Source of the DNA: Ignavibacteria bacterium UBA5771
Lineage (GTDB): Bacteria > Bacteroidota > Ignavibacteria > Kapaibacteriales > UBA2268
Assembly (NCBI GenBank): GCA_002418685.1
Contig: DIEP01000037.1
Location: forward strand, 1 to 29,804
DNA: 29,804 bases
Direction of reading: 5' to 3'
Shown: piece by piece, positions 8,299-16,607 of the stretch
How positions within the stretch are numbered: position 1 is the stretch's first letter
Layout of the letters: every line of letters begins with the position of its first letter
Translations under genes and position numbers: made by a program
Notes under the pieces: model-generated
The model's database searches: none
The model's input: the letters and a program-made list of their open reading frames with translations, nothing else
Told to the model about the DNA's origin: nothing

Positions 8299-8597
8299 GA
8301 ATTAGCATTGTTTTTGTGAACCTTGTAGCAAAAAATAATTTAACCGCAAAGGTGCAGAGGTTCTCATAAAATAAAACAAGTTAATATAATCAAGACAATG
8401 CTAATATAACTTGTGTTCATTTGATCTGAAGGCAGAAATATACAGGGGGATAGGGATTGTCTTAATTCCTTTTTTCCACAAATGAATTCGTGGGCTGTTT
8501 TCGACCTTAATTTTATTGATTATTATAGAGGGACGGCATGCTGTGCTTCTATAATAATACAAAGAAACTGATTAGTTACACTAAATTTTATTTAGCC
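8299..8597. other. Repeat-bearing gap upstream of pafA
   Basis: This 299-base stretch has no gene that I can support. It contains TAACCGCAAAGGTGCAGAGG (8341-8360), which resembles the ACCGCAAAGGCGCAAAG-type sequence scattered through many environmental bacterial genomes, and the palindrome at 8476-8496 listed separately. AGAGGGA at 8527-8533 looks like a ribosome site for an in-frame ATG at 8538, but that start would put 20 extra residues before the pafA signal peptide. Confidence 0.4.
8476..8496. repeat. Imperfect palindrome ending in GTGGGCT
   Basis: CCAC (8476-8479) pairs with GTGG (8490-8493), then one A/C mismatch, then AAT (8481-8483) with ATT (8486-8488). It shares TCGTGGGCT with the reverse complement of the palindrome at 25-46. 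Read on the minus strand the mismatch becomes a G-U pair, so a transcript of that strand would fold slightly better. A T-run precedes it on the plus strand, giving A residues after the stem on the minus strand, so it is not a terminator in either direction. Confidence 0.4.
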
Positions 8598-10238
8598 ATG
8601 AAACGACTTTTTTTGCTGTTGATTTGTTTAGTAATTACAACCTCTGCATTAGAAGCTTCAGATAAAAAAGACCAGCTAATGCCAAAATTAGTGGTTGGTA
8701 TTGTAGTAGATCAAATGCGGTATGACTATCTGTATCGCTATTACGATCTTTATTCGGATGGCGGGTTTAAACGGTTAATGAAGCAGGGAATGAATTTTAC
8801 CTATGCCCAATACAACTACATTCCCACCTACACAGGACCCGGTCATGCGAGTATTTATACTGGTTCAACACCCTACTACCATGGAATTATCTCCAACGAC
8901 TGGTATGATAAAGTCCAGAAAAAAACTATTTATTGCACGAGTGATTCCAACTATCAAACAATAGGCGCTGATAACGCTTCCGGTCAGATGTCTCCCCAAA
9001 GATTGCTAGCTTCAACCATCGGCGACGAGTTACGTATGTCGAACAATGGACTGTCGCGGGTTTTTTCGGCATCAATCAAAGATAGGGCTTCTATCCTGCC
9101 CGGCGGACACATGGCAAATGCTGCTTACTGGTACGATGGCAAATCAGGGAACTTTGTTACTTCCACTTATTATGCCAAGTCATTATCTCAATGGATTAGT
9201 AATTTCAATGCACAACAATTACCTGCAAAGTTGATGGCTAACGGTTGGAATTTGTCAATGTCCGAATCTTCGTATTTACGTTCAATGCCCGACAATGGAG
9301 CAGGTGAAGCGGATGTTTTTAAAGAAGGCGAAACCAATTTCCCACATTCATTCGAAAAAGTAGCACTAAACACCCGTTTGGATCTGATCAGAACAACTCC
9401 TTTTGGCAACGAATTATTAGCCGATTTTGTGCTGGAACTTATCAAAAATGAAAAACCTGGACAAGGTCAATATACTGATATGCTGGCTGTTTCATTCTCA
9501 TCAACAGATTATGTAGGTCACGCTTATGGTCCGAATTCAGTTGAAGTGATGGATACCTATCTTAAGTTGGACACCCAAATAGCACGGTTATTAGAAGAGC
9601 TTGATAATACGGTTGGAAAAGGGAATTACCTGCTTTTTCTTACAGCTGATCACGCCGTAAAGCCCAATGGTGCCTACATGCAGGAAAACCATCTGCCCAA
9701 CGGTTCTTTAGAAGACAAAGCTGTCGAAGACTCTCTCAAAAGTTATTGCAAAATGTATTATGGTTTTGAAAATATTATTGAAACCGTTAATGATAACCAG
9801 ATCTACTTTAACCACCAGATCCTCGACAGTAAAAAGCTGGACCTTCATCAACTGAATACAACTTTAATCAACTATCTGCGAGTTACTTTCCCTCAAATGA
9901 ATACCATCTCATCTAAGGAAGATTTCAATTCAGAAATGCCTACTCGCACCATGTCAACCTTTGCCCTTAATGGATTTAATCCCTTCCGGTCTGGCGACTT
10001 GGTTTACGACCTGACAATTGGATACTTGACCGGCGGCTATCTTGAAGGAACTTCGCATGGATCTGCTCTCGACTACGACACCCATGTGCCTTTGTTGTTT
10101 TATGGTTGGAAGATTAAACCCGGTGAATCAAATGATGAGGTTTACGTGGAAGATATCGCGCCTACAATCACAAATTTGATCCATATACAGGAACCAAATG
10201 GAACAATCGGAGTACCAATAATTCATCTGGGAAAATAA
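8598..10238 (+). CDS. pafA: PafA-type alkaline phosphatase
   Basis: This is a secreted or periplasmic phosphomonoesterase of the alkaline phosphatase superfamily, closest to the flavobacterial PafA type. From the ATG at 8598 the protein has 546 residues, the length of characterised PafA, and starts with a classic signal peptide (MKRLFLLLICLVITTSALEA). The key residues fall where PafA has them: D38 (VVDQ), nucleophile T79 (YTGPGHASIYTG), N100 (ISNDW), the phosphate-binding pair K161/R163 (IKDR), then the zinc ligands in SSTDYVGHAYGP, LTADHA and GTSHGSALDYDTHVP. It releases phosphate from many monoesters and usually works under phosphate scarcity. An upstream ATG at 8538 is in frame but spoils the signal peptide. 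Codon use (more CTG, ACC, CCC, GGC) looks richer in G+C than its neighbours, a hint of transfer. Confidence 0.93.
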   Translation: MKRLFLLLICLVITTSALEASDKKDQLMPKLVVGIVVDQMRYDYLYRYYDLYSDGGFKRLMKQGMNFTYAQYNYIPTYTGPGHASIYTGSTPYYHGIISNDWYDKVQKKTIYCTSDSNYQTIGADNASGQMSPQRLLASTIGDELRMSNNGLSRVFSASIKDRASILPGGHMANAAYWYDGKSGNFVTSTYYAKSLSQWISNFNAQQLPAKLMANGWNLSMSESSYLRSMPDNGAGEADVFKEGETNFPHSFEKVALNTRLDLIRTTPFGNELLADFVLELIKNEKPGQGQYTDMLAVSFSSTDYVGHAYGPNSVEVMDTYLKLDTQIARLLEELDNTVGKGNYLLFLTADHAVKPNGAYMQENHLPNGSLEDKAVEDSLKSYCKMYYGFENIIETVNDNQIYFNHQILDSKKLDLHQLNTTLINYLRVTFPQMNTISSKEDFNSEMPTRTMSTFALNGFNPFRSGDLVYDLTIGYLTGGYLEGTSHGSALDYDTHVPLLFYGWKIKPGESNDEVYVEDIAPTITNLIHIQEPNGTIGVPIIHLGK

Positions 10239-10355
10239 TCAATTTTTGATTAATTCAGCGTAATCACGATGCTCGCCGTCTCATACAACAGATTGAATTC
10301 TGTAAATAGGATCTACTAAAAGACTATTTTAAACCGCGTAGTAGTTTAATGTAAA

Positions 10356-10380
10356 TAACCCCAAATTAAATTCGGGGTTA
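10356..10380. repeat. TAACCCC/GGGGTTA palindrome between convergent genes
   Basis: TAACCCC (10356-10362) pairs fully with GGGGTTA (10374-10380). After one A/C mismatch, AAT pairs with ATT around a small loop. On the minus strand the mismatch is a G-U pair. It lies in the 230-base gap between the convergent ends of pafA and rpsP, where a terminator would be expected, but neither strand has a T-run after the stem. It is either a weak bidirectional terminator or a palindromic repeat like the others nearby. The rest of the gap has only a small ACAGA/TCTGT hairpin (10288-10303). Confidence 0.5.
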
Positions 10381-10468
10381 AATAATCGCTATAGCCAAAT
10401 CTCTGCAAGAGCTTAATGTTCTTATGATGATCAAGATGACAAAAGAAGCGATGAGCAAAATGTCAATT

Positions 10469-10879
10469 TCACTCTGATTTCTTTTCTTCAGATTTTTTTG
10501 CTTCGGCTTTCTTTGCGATCACTCTTTGTTTACGTAATTCTTTTCTTCTCTGATAGCGGGCAGTGGAAATTTGCTTATGCTTGGCAATTGCTTCTTCAAT
10601 TTCCTCAGGAGTTTTGCCTTTAAAAGTGAGTGCACGACGCAAAAGCACACCATCATAACTGAAAATATCTTTCACTACACGTGTTGGTTGAGCACCAGTA
10701 TTCAACCATTTAATTGCCTTTTCATGGTCAATCACAAATGTGCTTGGAGAAGTTGTTGGATTATAATATCCCAATTTTTCAATAAATTTACCATCGCGTT
10801 TTTCGTGAAGATCGACTGCAACTATATCATAGAAAGGATTGTGTTTCGATCCTTTTCTTCGTAATCTTAACTTTACCAT
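10469..10879 (-). CDS. rpsP: 30S ribosomal protein S16
   Basis: S16 is a small-subunit protein needed for 30S assembly. The first 80 residues are a standard S16 domain: MVKLRLRRKGSKHNPFYDIVAVD, EKLGYYNP, and the KAIKWLNTGAQPTRVVKDI segment. The remaining 55 or so residues form a highly charged, K/E/A-rich tail, common in Bacteroidota S16 (total 136 here against about 80 in E. coli). It starts 33 bases after ffh on the same strand, so the two are probably co-transcribed. The usual rimM, trmD and rplS partners do not follow: the strand is empty down to the pafA end. Confidence 0.95.
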   Translation of the reverse strand: MVKLRLRRKGSKHNPFYDIVAVDLHEKRDGKFIEKLGYYNPTTSPSTFVIDHEKAIKWLNTGAQPTRVVKDIFSYDGVLLRRALTFKGKTPEEIEEAIAKHKQISTARYQRRKELRKQRVIAKKAEAKKSEEKKSE

Positions 10880-10912
10880 ATTATTATATTATTTATTTAT
10901 AAAAAATTAAAT

Positions 10913-12241
10913 TTAAAATTTCATACCTGGAAATTTGGGCATCATTGGAAATTTCTTTCCTTGCACCACATTTTTCATTGCTTTCTGCATTTGTTCGAAT
11001 TGCTTGAGGAGATTATTAACATCCTGAACACGTGTTCCGCTCCCTTTGGAAATTCTTAGACGGCGCGAACCATTTATTATCCTTGGATTTTCGCGTTCAA
11101 GTTTTGTCATAGACAAAATTATAGCTTCGATTTTTGCAAAAGCATTATCATCAATATTTACGTTTCGTAATTGTTTGTCCATACCGGGCAACATACCAAT
11201 CAAATCTTTAATGGGTCCCATTTTTTTAATCATTTTGATTTGGTCAAGAAAATCATCGAAAGTAAATTTATTTTTACGGAGTTTTTCCTCCATTTTCTGA
11301 GCTTCTTTCTCATCAATTTCTTGTTCTGCTTTCTCAACAAGGGAAACAATATCGCCCATTCCAAGAATACGCGAAGCTATACGATCGGGATGAAATAGCT
11401 CAAGAGCGTCAAGTTTTTCGCCCGTTGAGATGAATTTGATTGGTTTGCCGACCACATCAAGCACAGATAATGCTGCACCACCGCGAGTATCACCATCAAG
11501 CTTTGTGAGAACAATACCCGTCAAGCTCAGTTTCTCATTAAATGCGCGTGCAGTTTTAACAGCATCCTGTCCAATCATTGCATCTACGACAAATAAAGTT
11601 TCGGTTGGTTGAGTGGCAGCAGAAATATCGCTCACTTCTTTCATCATTTCAACATCGACTGTTGTTCGTCCTGCTGTATCTATAATTACGGTATCCCGAG
11701 CGAATTTTTTGGCATAAGCCACCGCATCCAATGAAATTTCGGTTGCTGATTTATTTTCTTCGGTGAAAACAGGCACTTTCAGTTGCTCCGCAAGTTGTTG
11801 CAATTGCAAAATAGCAGCGGGACGATAAATATCAGCAGCAACCAGCAATGGATGTCTGCCTTTCTTTCGTAAATTTTTTGCCAATTTAGCAACAAAAGTA
11901 GTTTTCCCAGAACCTTGCAGTCCGGCAACAAGAATAATTGTGGGAGGTTTCGGTGAAATGTTCAAATCCGATGCTTTGCCACCTAATATTTCAACTAATT
12001 CGTCGTGAACAATTTTAACAATTAATTGTTCGGGAAGCAAAGCGCCGCGGACTTCTTGCCCAAGCGCTTTTGATTTGACATTATCAATAAATTTATTAAC
12101 AACTTCGAGGTTGACATCTGCATCGAGCAAGGCATTCCTTATCTCGGTCATCACCTCGTTTATGTTTTCATCAGATATTTTATTTTGGCCTCGAAATCTT
12201 TTTAAGGCAACTTCGAGTTTTTCTTGAAGACTTTCAAACAT
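10913..12241 (-). CDS. ffh: Signal recognition particle protein Ffh
   Basis: Ffh is the GTPase of the signal recognition particle; it binds SRP RNA and signal sequences and targets membrane proteins co-translationally through FtsY. The 442-residue protein has the helical N domain (1-100), the G domain with P-loop GLQGSGKTT (107-115), DTAGR (188-192) and TKLD (246-249), and the methionine-rich M domain (about 325-442), ending in a tail of G, M, K, F and P. The M domain has the RNA-binding SGTRVQDVN segment near its end. Length and motifs are normal. It heads a minus-strand pair with rpsP and is divergent from the tRNA-Gln/prs group. Confidence 0.97.
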   Translation of the reverse strand: MFESLQEKLEVALKRFRGQNKISDENINEVMTEIRNALLDADVNLEVVNKFIDNVKSKALGQEVRGALLPEQLIVKIVHDELVEILGGKASDLNISPKPPTIILVAGLQGSGKTTFVAKLAKNLRKKGRHPLLVAADIYRPAAILQLQQLAEQLKVPVFTEENKSATEISLDAVAYAKKFARDTVIIDTAGRTTVDVEMMKEVSDISAATQPTETLFVVDAMIGQDAVKTARAFNEKLSLTGIVLTKLDGDTRGGAALSVLDVVGKPIKFISTGEKLDALELFHPDRIASRILGMGDIVSLVEKAEQEIDEKEAQKMEEKLRKNKFTFDDFLDQIKMIKKMGPIKDLIGMLPGMDKQLRNVNIDDNAFAKIEAIILSMTKLERENPRIINGSRRLRISKGSGTRVQDVNNLLKQFEQMQKAMKNVVQGKKFPMMPKFPGMKF

Positions 12242-12389
12242 AATTTGTAAATTATATAAAATGCAAAATTATGAAAATCAAAGAAATAAATCAATAAATG
12301 TTGTTTTAAAAAAAATATTTTTCCAATTCATTTTAAATTCATATATTTTTTCTTAATTTTGTAATCTTTGATAAATGAATTTATCAATT

Positions 12390-12461
12390 TGGGATGTAGC
12401 CAAGTGGTAAGGCAGTGGATTTTGGTTCCACCATTCGTAGGTTCGAGTCCTGCCATCCCAG
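12390..12461 (+). tRNA. tRNA-Gln (anticodon UUG)
   Basis: The cloverleaf folds cleanly: acceptor TGGGATG (12390-12396) with CATCCCA (12454-12460), a D arm with GCC/GGC, the anticodon stem GTGGA/TCCAC around loop TTTTGGT, and a T arm with GTAGG TTCGAGT CCTGC. The anticodon TTG reads CAA (glutamine). G73 is the discriminator and CCA is not encoded. It stands 18 bases before prs on the same strand. The 148 bases upstream, between it and the divergent ffh start, are very AT-rich and must hold both promoters. TAATCTTTG at 12362-12370 is near the Bacteroidota -7 consensus but has one extra base. Confidence 0.95.
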
Positions 12462-12479
12462 CAATACAAGATAGAAACA

Positions 12480-13418
12480 ATGCATGATTTTAAGATTGCA
12501 ACGGGCAGGTCAAATCCTCAATTAGCTCAAAAAGTAGCGAACCTACTTGGTCTTGAGCTTACGCCGACGAGTATTGAAAATTTTAGTGATGGTGAGTTAT
12601 GGGTAAAATTTGAAGAAAATATACGCGGCGTTGATTTATTTATTATTCAATCTACGTTTGCACCCTCTGAGAACATATTTGAGCTTTTGATGCTGATTGA
12701 TGCTGCAAAGCGAGCTTCTGTCAAACGTGTTTGTGCCGTTATTCCATATTATGGATATGCACGACAAGATAGAAAAGATCAACCACGAGTTTCGATAACT
12801 GCCAAATTAGTTGCGAACTTACTTGAGAGATCGGGAGCTGATAGAGTAATTACAATTGATTTGCATTCTTCACAAATTCAAGGATTTTTCGATATTCCAC
12901 TTGATAATTTATACGCTTCTCCCGCTTTAATAAAAGAGGCAAGAAAATTGGATATTGACCCAATTGCAATTGCTTCGCCCGATGTCGGAGGTGTGAAAAC
13001 CGCTCGCTCTTATGCAAAGCGTATGGGAGGAAATTTATTGGTAATTGATAAGCGAAGGCCTGATCATAACGTTGCCGAAATTATGAACATAATTGGCGAT
13101 CCAACCGGTAAAAATGTTTTTATTGTGGATGATATTATCGATACAGGGACTACTTTTTTGAATTGTGCTGTGGCGTTAAAAGACCATGGGGCACTTGACA
13201 TTTATGGTATTTGCTCGCATCCTGTTTTATCAGGCAAAGCTATTGAAAAAATTGAACAGAGCGATGCTATAAAACAAATTTTTGTTACTGATACCATTCC
13301 TTTAAAACAGAACTTGACAAAATTTAAAATTGTTTCAGTTGCTGAATTGCTTTCTGAAGCAATATTGAGAACCCATGACAATCGTTCAATTAGCACATTG
13401 TTCGATATAGAAAGATAG
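12480..13418 (+). CDS. prs: Ribose-phosphate pyrophosphokinase
   Basis: Prs makes PRPP from ribose 5-phosphate and ATP for purine, pyrimidine, NAD, histidine and tryptophan synthesis. The 312-residue protein is a standard class I enzyme: FSDGELWVKFEENIRG, the flexible-loop region YGYARQDRKDQPR, the metal-binding IDLHSSQIQGFF, SPDVGGVKTAR, and the PRPP-binding loop VDDIIDTGTT. The start at 12480 is only 18 bases after tRNA-Gln, so the two are likely to share a promoter. rplY follows 72 bases downstream, the usual order in this group. Confidence 0.97.
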   Translation: MHDFKIATGRSNPQLAQKVANLLGLELTPTSIENFSDGELWVKFEENIRGVDLFIIQSTFAPSENIFELLMLIDAAKRASVKRVCAVIPYYGYARQDRKDQPRVSITAKLVANLLERSGADRVITIDLHSSQIQGFFDIPLDNLYASPALIKEARKLDIDPIAIASPDVGGVKTARSYAKRMGGNLLVIDKRRPDHNVAEIMNIIGDPTGKNVFIVDDIIDTGTTFLNCAVALKDHGALDIYGICSHPVLSGKAIEKIEQSDAIKQIFVTDTIPLKQNLTKFKIVSVAELLSEAILRTHDNRSISTLFDIER

Positions 13419-13490
13419 CATGTCGGCTTATAATTTTTATAAATTGATAGACCTTAATATTAATATTGAAATTTAAAATATGGAAATAAA

Positions 13491-14051
13491 ATGAAAACCA
13501 TTGATCTAAATGTAAAAACACGTGAGGCAGGTAGCAAAATTGCTGAAGACCTGAGAAGACACGGATTTGTTCCTGCTAACTTCTATGCTTATGGTGTGGA
13601 AAATATAAATGTTTATGCTAAAGCTCTTGATTTACGCACAATAGTTTATACAAGTCATAAACCACTTGTCAATTTGCATATTGATGATAATTCCGAACCC
13701 AAAAAATGCATTGTGAAAGAAATCGTGTTTGATCCTGTCACTGAGCAGATTACTCATATCGATTTTCTTGGTTTAGTCGAGAACCATACTCTTATTACTG
13801 AATTGCCTATAGTTCTCAAAGGAACTCCCGAGGGAATTAGATTAGGTGGAAAATTGCAGCAAGTTCTTCACAAAATTAAAATTAAAACAACACCCGAATT
13901 TCTCAGCGATTCAATTGAGATTGATATTTCCCAACTTGAAATCGGCAAATCCGTTTATGTTAGAGACATACAAAGAGAAGGATGGAAAATCTCTCTACCT
14001 CCTGACACAATGATTTGCTCATTGAAATTCGTACGTCAAGCAGCGAGTTAA
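13491..14051 (+). CDS. rplY: 50S ribosomal protein L25/Ctc
   Basis: L25 binds 5S rRNA in the large subunit; the longer Ctc/TL5 form has an extra C-terminal domain. The 186-residue product is of the long type. The N-terminal L25 domain (about 1-90) has REAGSKIAEDLRRHGFVPA, VNLHIDDN and the strand DPVTEQITHIDFL. The C-terminal beta domain (about 95-186) has ELPIVLKGTPEGIRLGGKLQQVLH and ISQLEIGKSVYVRDI. The start at 13491 leaves only a few residues before the conserved REAGSK region. It follows prs, but pth, often the next gene in Bacteroidota, is not here: a nucleotidyltransferase gene comes instead. Confidence 0.92.
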   Translation: MKTIDLNVKTREAGSKIAEDLRRHGFVPANFYAYGVENINVYAKALDLRTIVYTSHKPLVNLHIDDNSEPKKCIVKEIVFDPVTEQITHIDFLGLVENHTLITELPIVLKGTPEGIRLGGKLQQVLHKIKIKTTPEFLSDSIEIDISQLEIGKSVYVRDIQREGWKISLPPDTMICSLKFVRQAAS

Positions 14052-14083
14052 TAGCGAAATAATTATAATATAAGTAATATAAA

Positions 14084-15166
14084 ATGCAGAAAGTTGCATT
14101 AATTCTTGCGGGTGGCTATGGATCTCGTCTTTGGCCACTTAGTAATGAATCTTCACCTAAGCAATTTTCATATTTCTTTGGCGAAGGCTCTATGCTTTTT
14201 AATACTTATCAAAGGACATTAAAATTCTTTGATGAGGAAGATATTTTTATTATATCTCAATCAGTTTTTTATGATAAAATTAAAGAGCAACTCCCCCACC
14301 TTCCAAATAAAAATTTAATTCTTGAACCATATATTAGAAGCACTTCTGCTGCAATAACTTATGCAAATCTTCATTTTCAATCATTCTACGAAGATGACTT
14401 TTTGATTTGCGCCTTCCCATCAGACCATATTATTTCCAACCTTGATGAATTTGCTAATTGCTTGGATATTGCCGAGAATTCTGCGGTATCTTTGAATGCA
14501 ATAATGACTCTTGGCGTTATTCCCTCGTATCCTGAAACGCAGTATGGATATATTCATATAGATAACACCAAAAACCATGAATTTTTTGAAAAAAATGTGC
14601 GATACGTCAAGAATTTTGCAGAAAAACCTGATAAAGGCACAGCTTTAAGATTTATCCAATCGGGAGATTTTGTTTGGAATTCGGGAATATTCGTTTTTAC
14701 TTCAAAGACTTTTTGGAAGGAATTGCAAATCAATCTGCCCGAGTTTTATAAATTATTTACTGAACTTAAATCGGTAATGAACACTCCGTCATTTGCTCGA
14801 AAATTAGACCATACATATCGCAGTTTGCCAACTGTCTCATTTGATAATGGTATTCTTGAAAAGTCAAAAAATGTATACTGTGTTCTTTCGAAATTTGAAT
14901 GGTCAGATCTCGAAGGTTGGGATGAAGTTTATCGCCAAACAAAAAAAGATACTCACAATAACTTTTTGAATGGAGAGGTGATTGCTTTGCAAACAGAAGG
15001 ATCGTATATACTTGCAAGGGATCGTATGGTCGCAACCATTGGCGTCAAAGATTTGATTATTGTGGAAACAGAAAAAGCAACCCTCATTTGCAAGCGTGGT
15101 GAATCGGAAAAAGTTCGCAAAATAATAGAATACATACGCAGCAAAGGAATAAAAGACTATTTGTAA
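14084..15166 (+). CDS. manC: Mannose-1-phosphate guanylyltransferase
   Basis: This enzyme makes GDP-mannose from mannose 1-phosphate and GTP for surface polysaccharides and protein or lipid glycosylation. The 360-residue single-domain protein has the nucleotidyltransferase signature LAGGYGSRLWPLS (residues 8-20) with SPKQF, then FPSDHII, TLGVIPSYPETQYGYI, FAEKPD, the WNSGIFVF motif, and a C-terminal beta region with FEWSDLEGWDEVY. The EPxGRNT motif usual in this family is altered to EPYIRSTSAAI. There is no phosphomannose isomerase domain. It lies 32 bases after rplY and 15 before pyk, in one row of plus-strand genes. The match to the guanylyltransferase rather than another sugar is by family pattern. 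Confidence 0.88.
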   Translation: MQKVALILAGGYGSRLWPLSNESSPKQFSYFFGEGSMLFNTYQRTLKFFDEEDIFIISQSVFYDKIKEQLPHLPNKNLILEPYIRSTSAAITYANLHFQSFYEDDFLICAFPSDHIISNLDEFANCLDIAENSAVSLNAIMTLGVIPSYPETQYGYIHIDNTKNHEFFEKNVRYVKNFAEKPDKGTALRFIQSGDFVWNSGIFVFTSKTFWKELQINLPEFYKLFTELKSVMNTPSFARKLDHTYRSLPTVSFDNGILEKSKNVYCVLSKFEWSDLEGWDEVYRQTKKDTHNNFLNGEVIALQTEGSYILARDRMVATIGVKDLIIVETEKATLICKRGESEKVRKIIEYIRSKGIKDYL

Positions 15167-15181
15167 CATAATTTAAAATAA

Positions 15182-16600
15182 ATGAAATTCGCAAAGACAA
15201 AAATTGTATGCACGATAGGTCCTGCAAGTATGTCCAAAGAGACCTTGCTCGAGCTTGCACGGGATGGAATGGATGTTGCTCGTTTGAATTTTTCTCATGG
15301 TGATTATCAAACACATTCGCAAGTAATAAAGAATATCCGAGAAATCGAACAGGAAAACGGATTAACCATAGGCATTATGCAGGATATTCAAGGACCTAAA
15401 ATTCGCACAAGTGAAGTTGAAAATGGAGCAGTCGAACTGAAAGACAATAGCGAATTTATTATCACAACTGATGATATTGGAATAGGAAATTCTCAAATAG
15501 TTAGCACACGATATAAAGATTTGCCCAAAGAAGTCAAGCCTAATAATATTATACTTATAGATGATGGATATATAATTCTTCAAGCAAAAAAAGTTGATAA
15601 TAGAAACATTTATACAAATGTAATAAAAGGTGGTATTCTAAAAGATCACAAGGGTATAATTGTCCCAAAATCGAAGAGCTTGGCACCCACATTAAATGAA
15701 AAAGATTTGAACGATTTGAAATTCGGATTGGAAGCAGGCGTTGATTTTATATCACTCTCTTTTGTTCGTTCGCATAATGATTTAGTTGAAATACGGACTG
15801 CAATGAAAATCTTTGGTCGCTCTGTGCCTGTAATTGCAAAGATTGAAAGATCAGAAGCTTTCGATGATATAGATGAAATCATAAGCAATTCAGATGGAAT
15901 TATGGTTGCACGTGGGGACCTCGGACTTGAGATGCCTTTGGAAGATATTCCAATTTTACAAAAAGAATTAATCCATAATGCAAACAAATATGGAAAGCCC
16001 GTCATCACTGCAACACAAATGCTCGAATCAATGATTAATAATCCAATGCCAACGAGGGCAGAAGTGACTGACGTTGCCAATGCGGTGCTTGATGGGACTG
16101 ATGCAGTAATGTTGAGTGGAGAAACATCCATAGGTAGATATCCAATTGAGGCAGTCAAATTTATGAATTCAATCATTTTAAAAACCGAAAATGCCTTCCC
16201 TAAAAAAATCGAGCATAATTTCAAGTTTTGTGTAAAAGAAAATATTTCTGATGCAATTGCTCAATCAGCAGTTGTACTTGCTTATAATACTGAAGCAAAA
16301 GTGATTATCACTATCACTCGCTCGGCTTATACTGCAAGAAACATTTCCAAGTTTCGCCCAAATATGCCAATCATTGCAATTACTGATGATATCGCCAAGC
16401 AGCATTATTTGATTACTCTTTGGGGTGTTAATCCAATTGTAATTGATAATTTTGATTTTAATGAAATTGATTTTTCGCAAATACAAAACATATTAAAAAA
16501 TAAAAATATTATCGAGGCGGGTGATAAAGTTGTAGTAGTCGCCGGTTTGAATGATAATAATATTGAAGAAAACAATTTTATAAAAGTTATACAAATTTGA
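15182..16600 (+). CDS. pyk: Pyruvate kinase
   Basis: Pyruvate kinase turns phosphoenolpyruvate and ADP into pyruvate and ATP, the last step of glycolysis. The 472-residue protein shows all the marks: KIVCTIGPAS at the start, RLNFSHG, QDIQGPKIR, the lid domain (about 70-165), VARGDLGLEMP, the catalytic-region KPVITATQMLESMI, and TRAEVTDVANAVLDGTDAVMLSGETSIGRYP. The C-terminal allosteric domain ends with KVVVVAGLND and a short tail. Length is normal. It starts 15 bases after manC and ends 7 bases before the peptidase gene, so the three are probably co-transcribed. Confidence 0.97.
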   Translation: MKFAKTKIVCTIGPASMSKETLLELARDGMDVARLNFSHGDYQTHSQVIKNIREIEQENGLTIGIMQDIQGPKIRTSEVENGAVELKDNSEFIITTDDIGIGNSQIVSTRYKDLPKEVKPNNIILIDDGYIILQAKKVDNRNIYTNVIKGGILKDHKGIIVPKSKSLAPTLNEKDLNDLKFGLEAGVDFISLSFVRSHNDLVEIRTAMKIFGRSVPVIAKIERSEAFDDIDEIISNSDGIMVARGDLGLEMPLEDIPILQKELIHNANKYGKPVITATQMLESMINNPMPTRAEVTDVANAVLDGTDAVMLSGETSIGRYPIEAVKFMNSIILKTENAFPKKIEHNFKFCVKENISDAIAQSAVVLAYNTEAKVIITITRSAYTARNISKFRPNMPIIAITDDIAKQHYLITLWGVNPIVIDNFDFNEIDFSQIQNILKNKNIIEAGDKVVVVAGLNDNNIEENNFIKVIQI

Positions 16601-16607
16601 GGATATT

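Noticed and set aside
8538..8597. Upstream start of pafA at 8538, supported by AGAGGGA
   Set aside because: It puts 20 unrelated residues before a clean signal peptide, and the 8598 start gives the exact PafA length and residue numbering.
10384..10477. About 30-codon open stretch rich in methionine, reading towards the rpsP end, possibly a gene remnant
   Set aside because: It is too short, has no recognisable family and overlaps the rpsP end; chance cannot be excluded.
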